A stretch of DNA of 64,000 nt from assembly GCA_028641055.1 (NCBI GenBank), contig CM054060.1:238356833-238420832 (forward strand). Direction: 5' to 3'. The stretch is from Alopecurus myosuroides. Lineage: Eukaryota; Streptophyta; Magnoliopsida; Poales; Poaceae. The notes beneath the pieces were generated by a model. The model saw nothing but the letters and a program-made list of their open reading frames with translations. It had not been told where the DNA came from and ran no database searches. This document shows, piece by piece, positions 22,856 to 35,000 of this stretch; the stretch's first letter is position 1, and the number at the start of each line of letters is the position of its first letter. The position numbers and the translations under genes are program-made.

Positions 22856-23579
22856 GTATTTGATTTTTTCTGTTTTATTTTGTACATTTTTTCCTTTTCT
22901 TACTGATTGATCCATTTACTTCTCTTTTTCTCATTTTAAAGCATTTTTTTGTATGCTTGACAAATTACTAATATGTTTACTGTTCAAATTTCTTTTTTCT
23001 GCTGGTTTTACTGCCCATTTCATGCAACTGAAATGGCAGTTCCACAGAACAAACAGGGATGAAGACAACAGGAATGAATGAAACACAAGAAGATCGTTTT
23101 TTTAGAAACATAGGCACCATACATAATTGTGTTCTTACGTTTGTCGAGGAAAAAATGTTTGTTTTCTTCATCTTTTTTGTCGGAACTCAATGTGCAAGAA
23201 AGTTGTTTTCTCAGAGACAAATACTCATTATCTTTTTTTGCAATGTTTTTAAAAGATTAAGAATACTGCGAAGGAATACTTTTCCTTTTTTTTTGTCGAA
23301 CAAAATGATTTTGTATTCGTTTTTGTCTGCACTCTATCTACACTCTTAAAAAACAACAGGTATATAACAAGCAATCACTACAGTGAAGTTGAAGCAAGGA
23401 AATATTTTAATGTCTCGTCCAACCAGCACCAAGTAATACAACAGCAAGGTAAGTACTCTAAGACAGCAAATGATGCATTTTGTTTTTCATTCTCCACATC
23501 AAACATTACAATTTGTTGTGTTCGTACAGCTCTAAAAGTTTTTCCTTGTCACGTTGTCTGTGCATCAGAAGGAACGGAA
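22856..23579 (+). other. 3' region of the ULP1-like gene, converging with the transposase gene
   Basis: Beyond exon 20 two more exon-like segments are possible. A short one at about 23039 (after TGGCAG) would end in a stop within 14 codons. Another at about 23361-23451, between ACAACAG and GTAAGTACTC, is open in one frame. Which is used cannot be decided by eye, so the C-terminus of the protease is unknown. The last coding exon of the opposite-strand transposase ends at 23580, so the two transcripts probably overlap or nearly meet here. Confidence 0.4.
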
Positions 23580-26500
23580 TCACTCCTCGTGAACCTGTCT
23601 CTTTCTTCTTTTTTGTGCCTTTTGCTGAGGTTGCGTGTCTGATTGTTTGCTTGCCTGTTTTGGAGCCACCGATGCACCTTACATAATAAGACAACAAATA
23701 AAACGCAATTTTTAGATTGGATCCAAAATGGAACATACCCAATGTTTATCTGTATTTAAGTAGTATTTTTTGTGTGCGAGTTTCAGTAATTTCAAAAATA
23801 AACATACCCTTCTTTCTTTTCGGAGCTTTCTTTTCAAATACAGATTTGTCCAAATGCTTCTTGGTACAAGTAGCATAGTTGTGTTCATGCGAACCACAAT
23901 GACTGCAAGTTATTTGCTGTTTAGAGAACAATTGCTCCATAAATGTTTTCTGCCTTCCAACTGTTTGGGGTCGACCCTTAGAAGGAGCAACATCTGGATT
24001 TTGTAAGTTCTCACCGTATCCATCAGGATGATTCAAGTAGTGACCTGAAGCGGCATCTTTTTCTTGTCTCTTTTTCTGAATCTCTCTTAGTTCTTCAGCC
24101 GTCGTCATTGCATCAAGACCTTGAGCCACACTCTCACTTTCTGAAAGAACATACAAGTACTTTTCATTTGTAGATGCCCCTTCCGATGCCATATCATTTA
24201 GCCTCCTTGATAGTACTGTATGCCTTAGGTGCCGATTTGTTTCAGTGAGTTCAACAGGGATGTAGAACTGCTTGTGTCTGATGTCCTTTCTCTCTTTAGG
24301 CATCCATCTTTCGATGAAGTACTTGTCTGGCAGTTCTAACATATTTAAATGAATCAGAACCCTAAGAATGTGAGCACAGACAAGCCCATCCTTCTGAAAC
24401 TTGCATCAGATGCAACTGAAGTCCCGAGCAGGCATATCAACAAAGACAACAAATCTCGAGGCCTAAAATCTCTCATTGCTAGCATTTTTGATTTGTATAC
24501 TTCATATCTAACATGCTTCTCAACTTCGTCCACATGAAGTTTTGTCGTAAACACAATTTGCTTTTGGAATCTGTAAAATATTTTCCGGTTGTACTTGCGC
24601 GCAGCTTGAATTTCTAGTTCACTGTGAACCCAATAAGTAGGATCAGTTGTCCTAGTTATTGAGTCTTGCTCCTTCTCACTTTCCTCGATAGTTTCTGAAA
24701 TTTTCTGATATTCACCCAAGAAAGTAATCACATTACATGTCGAAACGATGTTATCCTTGAATATAGCGTTCGTGCCTTCACTCCTAGCTGTTGAGTGGAT
24801 AAAGGGGAAGAAGTCCTTTTTAAAGTAGACAGGAACAAAGTTGGCTCTGTATTTCCACATGTCAGCCAAGTACTTGAGGTGCGACACATTGTACTTGCTT
24901 ATCATTTCCTGCCACAAGTGTTCAAACTCATCCTTTGTAAGAGAGTTCCGTAGGATGTCTGTGAAATCAGCATGTAGATTAACTATTTTTCCAAACGACC
25001 GTCCACACTTTTCTTCTGCCTTCTTTTTTATGTGGAAGAAACAATTCCGGTGTCGACTGTTCGGGAAAGCTTTGGGGATAGCAGTTCTCATTGAGACACA
25101 CTGGTCTGTAATTATTGTAGCAGGTTGCTTGCCTCCCATGCAGTCCAGAAAAGTTTGGAAAACCCACGTAAATGTGTCTATTGTCTCGTTGTGGAGGATA
25201 GCACATGCGAACAAGCAGTTTTGACCATGTCCAGTAACACCGACAAAAGGAGCGAAAGGCAGGTTGTATTTATTTGTCTTGTAGGTAGTATCAAAACTTA
25301 GACAATCTCCATATAGGTCGTACATTTTCCTTGAGTAAGCATCAGACCAAAATATGCTTTGCACCTTATCGTTTTGATCAACCTGAAAGGCATAGTAGAA
25401 TCTAGGATCCTCTGATTGCCATTTTCTGAAATAGTAGAGAACCTGCATCATGTCATTGTCAGTGTTTTCCTGTCTTATAGCAGTTCTCACATTGCTCACA
25501 TGTTTTTTACTGTAAGGCACTTTCTTGGGATCACCACCCCTCAAATAAGTCAGAATTGCATAGATCTTTCTTGTTGGAAGCTTGACCGAGTTAAATGTCT
25601 GGATAAACAATTTCTCATCATCTGTCATGTGTTTGTGCGACCTCAAAAATTTGGACTCATCGTGCGGGCTCAACTCATGATTGTGTTCTAGGTCAAGGTT
25701 GGTGACAACCCACTTGTCATTTTTCAGAGTAACAACCATTTTGGCTTGGCAGTTAGTAATCACAATTGTATTTCTCTTCTTCCTAGTTTTTTCCGGTGGT
25801 GCTGAACCTGTCCTTTCTTGTTTTCTCAGTTGTTTGTTCTTCTTCTTCTCTTCCATTTCCTCCTGTGATAGGACTTTACCTGACCTGTTGCATCTGTATG
25901 TTTGCCTTGTCGATGCACCATCATGTTGCGATTTGCCTTTATAATTGTTTGCTTTCTTCACAGAAAAGCCACACAATGACGCATACTCATTGTAGAATGC
26001 ATAAGCTTGTTTATCACTGTCAAAGATCTTGTTTATGTGTGGAACATGGTGGCTGACAATATCTTGACTGCAGGTCCGCGCCGCCGCAGCACTCTCTTCT
26101 TCAAGAAATTTTTCAATGTCATCCTGAGTAAGTTGCTCTTCTTCTGACTGTTGTTCTTCTTGATTGTCTTGTTCGTGAATTCCATTGTTATTTGGTGCTT
26201 CAGGATTGTTATCTAAAATCAAAAGTTGCCTTGAGTCATCAACAATCATGTCACGCTCTGGAATTCCAATGTTATCATCTGACTGATAATCCATGCCAGC
26301 ATCTTCATCATCACTTAAACCATTGTTGACAAACTGTTTGTCTTCATTATCATCATCAGGATCACTTTGGTCATAGTAATCTACGCGGTGACCATCATTG
26401 AATTTTAAAACTGCCATGCTTTGTTCTTGCTCCTGGTTTGCTGGCATGTCTGCTGCATTGTTGTACAACAGTTCAGGTGTTGATGATCGACCATAACGTC

Positions 26501-27275
26501 CCGTGATCATAAACATTTGGTTCTGCAAATTTTGTTATAACTAGTTAGAACATTTTTACGATTTTTGTATATGAAAAAGATACAAAAGCTGCGTAATGTG
26601 AATCGCTTTGCCATGCTCACCTCAGCTCCCATAGGTTCAGGCATAGATGAACCACTAGCATTGAAATTGTCATGCATGTTATTGGCAAGATCATATCCCA
26701 TAAGCAGCTCAGTGTAACTTGAGCTCATCCCCCAATTCATATGCTAAAAAAAAGGAAAGAAGTAATGTTTTTCAGATATAATTTTCCTTATTGCTGCATG
26801 TTTTTTTGTAACAAAGTTCTGTATTACAAGCATACTCACAGACTCCTCAATTTGCAGGGCAGAACCAAATGATTTCGTCGCACCAGTAGGATTTTTCATC
26901 TGAAATGTGTAAAAATACAAACAGGTCAGCACTTATTTTTTTTCTCAACCATGAACAAATATCCATTTTGTTTTGTCTGTGTTCTAGTGTGTCTAAGTCA
27001 TTGCAAGCACGAACCTGAAGCGACATATCAAACGGACTGTTACGACTGTAGCTTGTCGAACTTTGTTGATAGTTCGGTTGCAGTGTACTATTTGATTGCT
27101 GGTAGAATGCAGGGAACTAAAAAAGAATTTTTATGTTGTTAGCAAAGTGGAGAACATGCTTCTGCTGATTTTTTTCTTTTTGCTGCTACAAAATGTATAC
27201 AACTACCTGTTCCTTGTATTGGTTTTGCATATAGCAATTCTTCCTGTATTGTCCAGTGTCAAGGCTTTCAGTCAT
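23580..27275 (-). pseudogene. FAR1-type MULE transposase gene of the giant MULE, six exons, frameshift and stop
   Basis: Exons on the - strand: 27275-27207, 27116-27015, 26899-26840, 26743-26621, 26522-23808, 23677-23580; about 1056 codons in all. The start is the ATG at 27275, and exon phases agree. The first four exons are rich in Gln, Ser and Asn. The main exon holds an acidic region, then a FAR1 DNA-binding domain (FDSDKQAYAFYNEYASLCGF, zinc ligands in YRCNRSG, TNCQAKM and EHNHEL). It continues with an MULE transposase core: FDTTYKTNKYNLPF (first Asp), TIITDQCVSM (second Asp) and ARSEGTNA (Glu). A SWIM zinc finger follows (CKFQKDGLVCAHIL), then a CCHC knuckle (CSHCGSHEHNYATC). The last exon encodes a basic tail. 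A net one-base loss near 24464 shifts the frame, and a TGA (complement of 24406-24408) replaces a SWIM cysteine. It would cut and join element ends in the nucleus, but this copy is inactive. Confidence 0.85.
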
Positions 27276-28064
27276 GACTAAGGGAGGCACCTAGATGACA
27301 AGAATTGTTAGTTCAAACTAATTTTTGCCTTTTCTTTTTCGAAATTTTTCCTTATGCTTCAATACATTTCCCCTTCTTTTTTTGCTCACTTGAGTCCCTA
27401 TGATGTTGTCCCAGTTGTCACTGCAAGTGCCTGTCAAAATTCAGATAGAGAAGTGTTGTTTTCAGAATAACAACACAGATGTTCTTTTTTTTTCAGTTAC
27501 AACAGAGAGCACAAAAAGGGAACAATGAAACTCATGTGCTGTAGGGTGAGGGGATTTTTTTTTCAAGATGATGCTTCCCTGTACGAAGATGCATGCGCTA
27601 GCAAAGTTGGAAGCACTGCCTCCTGTGGGGAGAAAGGACAACTGACCGAGAGAGGTAGCAGTACCTGAGAAATCCATGCTCAATTCTTATGTTTCCTCTC
27701 TTTTTTTGCTTGCTGAAATCAACCGGATCTGACCATGGATCTTTACCTGGTTAGGTGAAAAGGAGAAGAAGGGGAGGGAGGCTGCTGGTTAGGTGAAAAG
27801 GGGAAGGAGGAAACGAGAGGAAGAAGGAGATCGCTACCTGTCCCAATCGATAGGTACGTACGTTTGTCCGCTGTACAACTGTCCCTGTCTTGCGTAACAA
27901 TTCAACCACCCCAACCAGGCCCGCTACTGTTGTTTTTGTGCAGGTGTAGATGTACAACAAAGGCCCAGTTACAAAGAAAAGAACAAGAAAAGCCCACAAA
28001 ACAAAGGGGCTGCACAATTCAAATGAAACGAGTGCGTAACCATGGCCACTCGTTTGGGTGACGT
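27276..28064 (-). other. 5' flank and probable promoter of the transposase gene
   Basis: The - strand region upstream of the transposase ATG contains no open frame of note. From 27840 to 28060 it becomes GC-richer, with a pyrimidine-rich tract on the - strand at 27740-27830 (CTTCCCCTTTTCACC type), which resembles a 5' leader. The protease gene has a similar GC-rich leader near the left end, so each terminal repeat lies upstream of one gene. No TATA box was assigned. Confidence 0.35.
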
Positions 28065-28118
28065 CACCTCGAGTGAGAACTAAGATAGTTCTCACTCAGG
28101 TGAGCTCCAGGCGTTCCC
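28065..28118 (-). repeat. Right terminal inverted repeat of the giant MULE
   Basis: On the - strand the arm begins GGGAACGCC and holds CTCACCTGAGTGAGAA, matching the left arm. It is flanked outside by the target duplication ATTTTTTTG at 28119-28127. Confidence 0.8.
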
Positions 28119-28127
28119 ATTTTTTTG

Positions 28128-28370
28128 TGACACAATGTCATTAGTGTTGTGTACATGTTAGAAGCCATATGTTGACATTTTCCATATAATATTATTAAGT
28201 TTTTTCTCTTCTGACATTGCTTCAGGTTGGTCAATTTCATGACCAGACACTTATTTGTTATAGGCACATCAAAATAATTCAGTCAATGATCGTTTGCTAA
28301 TTGATGGTAAGATTTGCATTTCCTTTTTCATTTAATGACCAGCCTAATTGGGCGTCAACTAGGGCCCAAG
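28128..28370 (+). other. Short stretch between the giant MULE and the LINE
   Basis: One exon-like segment (about 28226-28308) lies between GCTTCAG and GTAAGATTTG and is open for 24 codons in one frame. It may belong to the same unidentified gene as 10601-12336, on the other side of the MULE. Nothing else is visible. Confidence 0.25.
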
Positions 28371-28413
28371 GTGAGAGCCCCCATCCCCCTATCTTCTTGT
28401 ATGTGATTCTGAC

Positions 28414-31400
28414 TTGACGTCGATCGTTCGGCAGGACAAGGGAGATCTCGAAGCCTGTGCTTGCCGTTCACTAGGGGAGAGTTCCGAGGAGAATTCGAGG
28501 GCGCGCGTGGAGGCGAAAGTGGGGGTGACCACGTCTGCCATCGGGGACTGTCCCGTGGTGCAGATTGGTGATCTCCATACTCCGGTCAGGCCTTACGGAG
28601 GCAGGTTCTGGGCATTGGCTTGCGGTGATGATGAAGAAGATGTGGAGATCGACCAGGCGCATTCAGGTGCGGCAAAATATTACGAGGAGCCGATCGGGGA
28701 TATCTGCGGAACACCATCGCCGGATGTTTCACGATCCGTTGGATCTCGGACATCGCGGTTTGAGAAGCAGATTCAGAAGAGATTAGCTCAAAGGTACGGG
28801 CACACGACACTGTATTCTTCTGGTTTCAGATCATCATCGTCTTCTGTAAACACCTCGCCGGAGGTTTCTCATAGCAAGCGGCTGATGAAAATCCCGGTCA
28901 TGGAGCCATCCTGGTATACGGAGGAAGCTAATGACTCGTTACCATGGACGGTGGTCACGCGCCGGCGTCGATCACCGGTGGCAGGATCAGGGCCGGGTGA
29001 TTTTGGTGGATCTACAGTTGGTGTTTTGAATTTGCCGAAACACTGTCATGTGGACCCTCTGTACGCTGTTAACGGCGCGGGCCCGTTGACAGCATATCGA
29101 TCGCATCAAGAGATACGAGCGCTGGCTCGTACATGTGTCGATCGATCTAAACTTCCCCTGGGGTTGCGGACCTAGGAAGTTGCTAGGGTTCTTCTGGAAA
29201 CGTGCTGCCGGCGGCTACGTTCAATCTGGCAATCATCCTTCACCTCTCATCATGAATCGCGGTGGTGGGAATGGTGACATGCGAGGAGGATCTGGATCGG
29301 GTCATGGTCGCGCTGGTAACCAGCCGGGCTACTTCGGCAACAACTTTGAGCAGGGCGGGCCAAGTGGCGCCGCCGGCAGGCAGGAGAACGGGGGTGGCGT
29401 CGGGAACACTCAATATGCCTTTCATGCGGGGGCTGGTTTCAACAGCCAGCATGGGTATCGTGGTAATCAGCAGGGGTTCAGAGGGAGACACACAGGCCGT
29501 GGATACGCTGGTAGAGGCCGGGGTGGATACGGTAATCAACCTGTTCGTCAGTTCGTACAGAGGCAAGGAGCTGGGAGGGCGTATGGCGCTCCTACTGGGC
29601 AAGCTTTGGGGTTGGGCCAGTCAGGTGCAGCAGGTGTTGTGAATCCTCCAACTGCTACAACAAATAACGCTGTGGTGGTTCAGACTCAAGCTGGACAAGG
29701 TGCTGTCCATGGGAGTGTTGTACAGCAGCATGGTCATCCTGTGCAAGTGCAAAAAGTGGTTAATCAAACTGGTGTTGCTAGGACCCAAGGGGAAAAAAGA
29801 GTTTCTGCGGATCAATTGGCCACGACGGCGGCTAGGGCTGTACAATACAAAAGAAAGGCAGGAAGATGGACAAAAATAAGTGCTTTCGGTGTGGAGACGC
29901 GAATCACTTTGTGGCTGACTGTCCTGCTCCGACCTGTGAGTACTGTCAAGGGTCCATTCACAAAGCTACTCCATGTCCTTTGTTATCAGCACCAAAGCCA
30001 CATCCTATTATGTTTTGTTATGCTCACGACGAGCTTATGATTTTTGGCATTCCACTGACGGAGCATTACCGACCTAAGGTGGCGAATGATCGTTGGGCTT
30101 CCATTGTGGTATCCAAGGGGGAGATGTCTATTACTCGTGTCATTACCCAACTTCAGAGGTTGGTACCTACTGAAGGTTTTGTTTGGGATGTCAGTCAGGT
30201 GGGACACAACGTGTTCAAGGCGCTTTTTCCTTCTAAGTTAGAGTTGGATCGTCTTAAATTTTTTGGAGCATGCAAAATTCCAAACAGTACATGTGAGATG
30301 ACGGTGGATCATTGGGGACATCGTATTGAGCGTCTCGACACTCTTCCGAACTTTTGGGTTCGGGTTTTAGGCATCCCGGAGGAGCATATCGGGGATTTTC
30401 TCGCAATGTGGGCTGTAGGTTATATGCTTGGTGTGACTCGGAAGATCGATATGGTATATACTCGTCAACATGGTGTTCTACAGATTTTGATTGGTTGTCT
30501 AAACTATACTAAGATACCAAAAACCCTTCCGATGCTTATAAAGGAGAGCTTTTATGAGTTGTCGTTTCACGTTGAGGGTGAAGAGAAGGAGGAGGATACC
30601 GATGACATGATGATTGATAAAGATAAAGAGGGGGACGGCGGTAGTGATGATGGCTTGGGGGATGATTTCAGTGAGGCATTGGCTAAAACATCGTTGGATG
30701 ATAAGCAACGCAATGCTCAAAAGGGGGAACATGGTTCTTCGAGTGATCAACAAGTTGGGGCTGCGGCTGGGGGCCCTTCAGCTACGGAGACCTTGACGAG
30801 AGGGGTGATTTTTTCGCCTATGCTGCAGAAGCAATTTCGGGCCGTCGAGCTCCAAATGTTGGCGGAAGAGCATGCTTCGGCCGGGCACAATAAACAGCCA
30901 ACTTCACTACCAGGGATCCTTTCTAGCAAGGTACTAATTGATTCTGCTGCTGTTCCGTACTGTGAGGTACAGACTGACCATGTGGACGATGTTGCTGCAC
31001 TTACCGTCACTGTCGATGGCAACGTTCAGAGCAATTCGCTCAGTTCAGTGTTGGGGTCTTTGGAGGATCGGGTTCAGGTTCCTAAGATACAGGTGGAGGA
31101 GACTGCTGTGATCACTTCGGAATCTGAGCTGATGAATCGGAAGGGGAACATGCTAGCTGGGCATGATGGTTCTCTCAATTGCATGGTAGGTACAGCGACT
31201 GTGCTGCTACCTGTACCGAACACTATCCTGGAACCGGGGGTTCCTTCTTTACTGAAACAAACACTAGCTGGGGTGTGCTGCGCCTCGGACTGCACGTCTG
31301 CTGCTGTGCCTGTGGTGTCCAATGAAGCGAGTAAGCCGCTGGGGGCGGCGATAACAGCTGCGGAGGGGGTGACGACATCTCCAACGCACCAGTCGACTCC

Positions 31401-32004
31401 GGGCGCACTCTCGGCTGAGGGAGTTGCTCTCGGATCAGCGGATACGGAGGCGCAGAGACGTCAGCGTGAGGCGGTGATCGCGTATGGCGGGATTCTGGAG
31501 CCTACTGCCTCTGGACGTCGCTCGAGTGCTCGGATTAGGGCACATCCATCGGCGGATGTTCCTGTTGCGGAGCGGGCGTCTCTTCGGGCTACGCATAAAG
31601 ATGCCCAACTAGGAGGTATGTCTTCAAATAATGTTCTTTCGTTTGCTAATTTTTCAAATGAAGATATTATTGCTAGAGATGCTAGGTTAGGTGTTTCCTT
31701 GGGTCGTTCGCCGTCTTATGCTGATAGGGCTGCATCGTTTTTGAAAGCAACAGAAGTCTCTCGTCAATTATTTACCTTGAACAATAATCTATCGCAACAT
31801 GAGGTCGACAACGACCATAGTCTAGTGGTGAAACAGACGTCTAATCTGTGTGAGGATTTCGAGGATGATCTCGAAGAGGGACCGGAGGATCAATTGGATC
31901 GTCTCTCCCAGGGTGTCAAGGTGACACGGTCCCGTAAATCTAAAAATGTCAGTGGTTTTTCCAAACCTAGGAGAAGTACTAGAATAAAAAATCTGAAAAC
32001 CTAG
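28414..32004 (+). pseudogene. LINE ORF1 (RNA-binding protein), two frameshifts
   Basis: ORF1 proteins of plant LINEs coat the element RNA. The frame runs 28414-29173, shifts by one to about 29135-29880, then shifts back and stays open from 29866 to 32004. The middle part is an RGG/Gly-rich stretch (RGGSGSGHGR, RGRHTGRGYAGRGRGGYG). At the start of the third part are two CCHC knuckles, CFRCGDANHFVADC and CEYCQGSIHKATPC. A DUF4283-like segment follows (FWVRVLGIPEEHIGDF, GYMLGVTRKID), then a long acidic and Ser/Thr-rich tail ending in a basic RKSK/RRSTRIK patch. About 1190 codons in total, long for an ORF1. ORF2 starts three bases after its stop. Confidence 0.75.
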
Positions 32005-32006
32005 AA

Positions 32007-35000
32007 ATGAGAGGTTTATTTTGGAATAGTGATGGGTTTGGGGATTCCGCGAAACATTGGGCCACTAGGGAGGCGGTAGTAGAACTCAAACTAGATTTTA
32101 TTGCTATCAGCGAGACGGGAAGAGCGATTTTTTCTACGATTTTCTTAAATAGATTGGCAGGTGGATTGGATTTTAGTTGGTATTGCCTTCCGCCTCATGG
32201 GAGGTCGGGGGCCATCTTGGTGGGTTTTGATAGCTTGTCTATAACGGTTTAGAATGTTATAGCGGGAGATTTCTCTGTCAAATTCCATTTGCGGTCAAAG
32301 GAGGATGGCTTCCTTTGGTCACTGGTTGTCGTTTATGGGGCTGCCCAAAATGACAAAAAACCAGAATTTTTGTCAGAACTTGTTCGAATTTGCGAGCGAG
32401 AGACACGGCCCATGCTGGTGGGAGGTGATTTCAATATTATTCGCAGACAACAAGAAAAAAATAATGATAATTTTAATCCACGGTGGCCAGTCATTTTTAA
32501 TGCAATTATTGAAAGTTTGGATTTAAAAGAGGTCGAAATGTCGGGTAGGCAGTACACTTGGACTAGTAGGCGAGATGTGCCAACTTTGGAGAAATTGGAT
32601 CGGGTACTTGCCAGTATTGAGTGGGAACAGAAGTTTCCCTTAGTAACTGTGCAGGCTATGGCTCGGATGGGCTCCAATCATTGGTCCTTGTTGGTTGATT
32701 CTGGTTCCTCGGCTCATGTTGGGAATAAATCGTTATTCTCCTTTGAGCTCGCCTGACTGCGCCAACCAGGCTTTTACGAGTTAGTAAAAGCTGAATGGGA
32801 GTCTATTTCGAATGGCTCATGTCCAATTGTTACTTGGCAACAAAAAATTAGACATCTGAGAAGTTTCCTTAGAGGTTGGGCTAGGAACCGCGCGGGTGAT
32901 TATAAGATTTTGAGAGATAAGCTTTTATTGCTTATTAATGAGTTAGAATTGAAAGCAGAAAGTATGCCACTCTCGGATGTCGAGAGAGCTGCAAAATTGG
33001 AGGCAAACGAGTGTCTAGCTAATCTTCGTCGCGAGGAAGAGTCTAAGTGGGCTCAGCGGGCGAAAGTGAGGCATATTCAGGAAGGGGGCAATAATACTCG
33101 GTACTTTCATTTAATTGCTAATGGTAGACATCGTAAGAAACGAATCTTCCAGTTAGAACAGGATGAAGGGACTATAGTTGGGCAACAGAATCTCATGGTT
33201 TTTATTTCGGAGTATTACAAAAAAATTATTTGGTCCATCGATCCCGTCAAGCTTCTCATTGGAGGAGACTAGGATTGTTGATATCAATCAGGTTTCCGAG
33301 GAGGAAAACGATATCTTGACACGGCCTTTTTTGGAAAAGGAGGTGTGGGAGGCAATTTCTTTGATGGAGCTTAATAAAGCTCCTCGTCCGGATGGTTTTC
33401 CGACAGAATTTTATAAGAAATTCTGGGGGGTCATTAAATCGGATTTAATGGCCATGTTCAATCAACTACATAGTGGTACTCTAGAATTGTTCAAGTTGAA
33501 CTTTGGAGTAGTCACTTTACTTCCTAAGAAGGAAGATGCGAGCAGGATTGAGCAATTCAGACCAATTTGCCTCTTAAACGTTAGTTTCAAGATTTTTACT
33601 AAAGTAGGTACTGTCAGAGTAACCTCGATCGCGCAAAGAGTCATCCGTCCTTCCCAATCGGCATTTCTACCTGGGAGAAACATATTGGAAGGAGTGGTGG
33701 TTCTTCATGAAACTATCCATGAGTTAAAACGTAAAAAGTTAGATGGTGTTTTACTCAAAATTGATTTTGAGAAAGCATATGATAAGGTTAATTGGGAGTT
33801 CCTCCAATAGACTCTGCGCATGAAAGGTTTCCATTCGCAATGGTGCGATTGGGTCGCCGGTTTTGTGCAAGGAGGAAGTGTAGGGATTAAAGTGAATGAT
33901 GACATTGGTCACTTTTTTCAAACTTTAAAAGGGTTGAGGCAGGGGGATCCGTTATCACCCATCCTTTTTAATCTAGTGGCTGACATGTTGGCACTTCTTA
34001 TTGCAAGAGCAAAAGAGGATGGCCAAGTTGGGAGTTTGATTCCCCACCTGGTTGAGGGTGGAGTTTCTATCCTCCAATACGCTGATGATACGATTCTGTT
34101 TTTATAGCATGACTTGGAAAAAGCGGTAAACATGAAATTAATTCTGTCCATCTTCGAGCAACTGTCTGGGTTAAAAATTAACTTTCACAAAAGTGAGTTT
34201 GGGAAGGCCATGGATTGTCAGCAAGACTATCGTAATATTTTCGGCTGTGAGCTTGGTGCTCTACCGTTTAAATATTTGGGGATCCCGATCCATTATCGTA
34301 AACTTCTTAATAAAGAATGGAAACCGGTGGAAGACCGGTTTGAACAGAAGCTGAGTTATTGGGTTAGAAAATTGCTGTCTTATGGAGATCGCCTTGTACT
34401 CATCAATTCGGTTCTTTCTAGTTTACCAATGTTTCTTCTCTCTTTCTTTGAAATACCTGCTGGGGTTAAAAAGAGATTAGATTTTTATCGATCCCGCTTC
34501 TTCTGGCAATGTGATAAGTTCAAGAAGAAATACAGACTAACCAAGTGGAATATTGTCTGTCGTCCCAAAGATCAGGGTGGTCTTGGAATCGAATGCTTAG
34601 ATGTTAAGAATAAATGTTTACTTTCTAAATGGATGTTTAAGTTGCTCACAGAGGGAGGTACGTGGCATGAAATTTTGCACAATAAATACATCAAAGAAAA
34701 ACCACTCACTCAGGTGATTGCAAAACCTACTGACTCACCTTTTTGGAAAGGTATTATGAGAGTCAAAGATGATTTCTTCAGACATATATCTTTTAGTATT
34801 GGCGATGGTCAAAGTATTAGATTTTGGGAGGATCCTTGGCTGGATGGGATAGCGCTGGCTGCCCAGTATCCAGCTCTTTTTAATATTGTGCGCTCCAAAA
34901 ATGTGTTGGTAGCGGATGTCCTTGGTCATGAGCATCTAAATATAGAATTTAGACGCTCCTTGTATGGAGATAAATGGGATGCCTGGTTAAATTTGGTACA

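Larger units (their letters stand above)
12337..28118. mobile_element. Giant Mutator-like element with ULP1-like protease and FAR1-type transposase
   Basis: The ends are imperfect inverted repeats. From 12351 the left arm reads CTCACTCAAGTGAGAATTAG, and the reverse complement of the right arm reads CTCACCTGAGTGAGAACTAT, both continuing to ACTCG. The stretch AGTGAGAA...CACTCG matches at about 22 of 28 positions. The 14 bases outside this core have the same length on both sides (CGGATTCGC at left, GGGAACGCC at right). Both outer ends abut ATTTTTTTG (12328-12336 and 28119-28127), a 9-bp duplication as expected for Mutator. Inside are a + strand ULP1-like gene and a - strand transposase gene in tail-to-tail order. 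ULP-like genes inside MULEs are known in plants (KAONASHI in Arabidopsis, CUMULE in melon), so the combination is not new in principle. Both genes carry inactivating changes in this copy. Confidence 0.85.

Noticed and set aside
24841..26056. Open frames of 75-127 codons on the + strand inside the transposase
   Set aside because: Shadows of the strongly supported transposase exon on the other strand.
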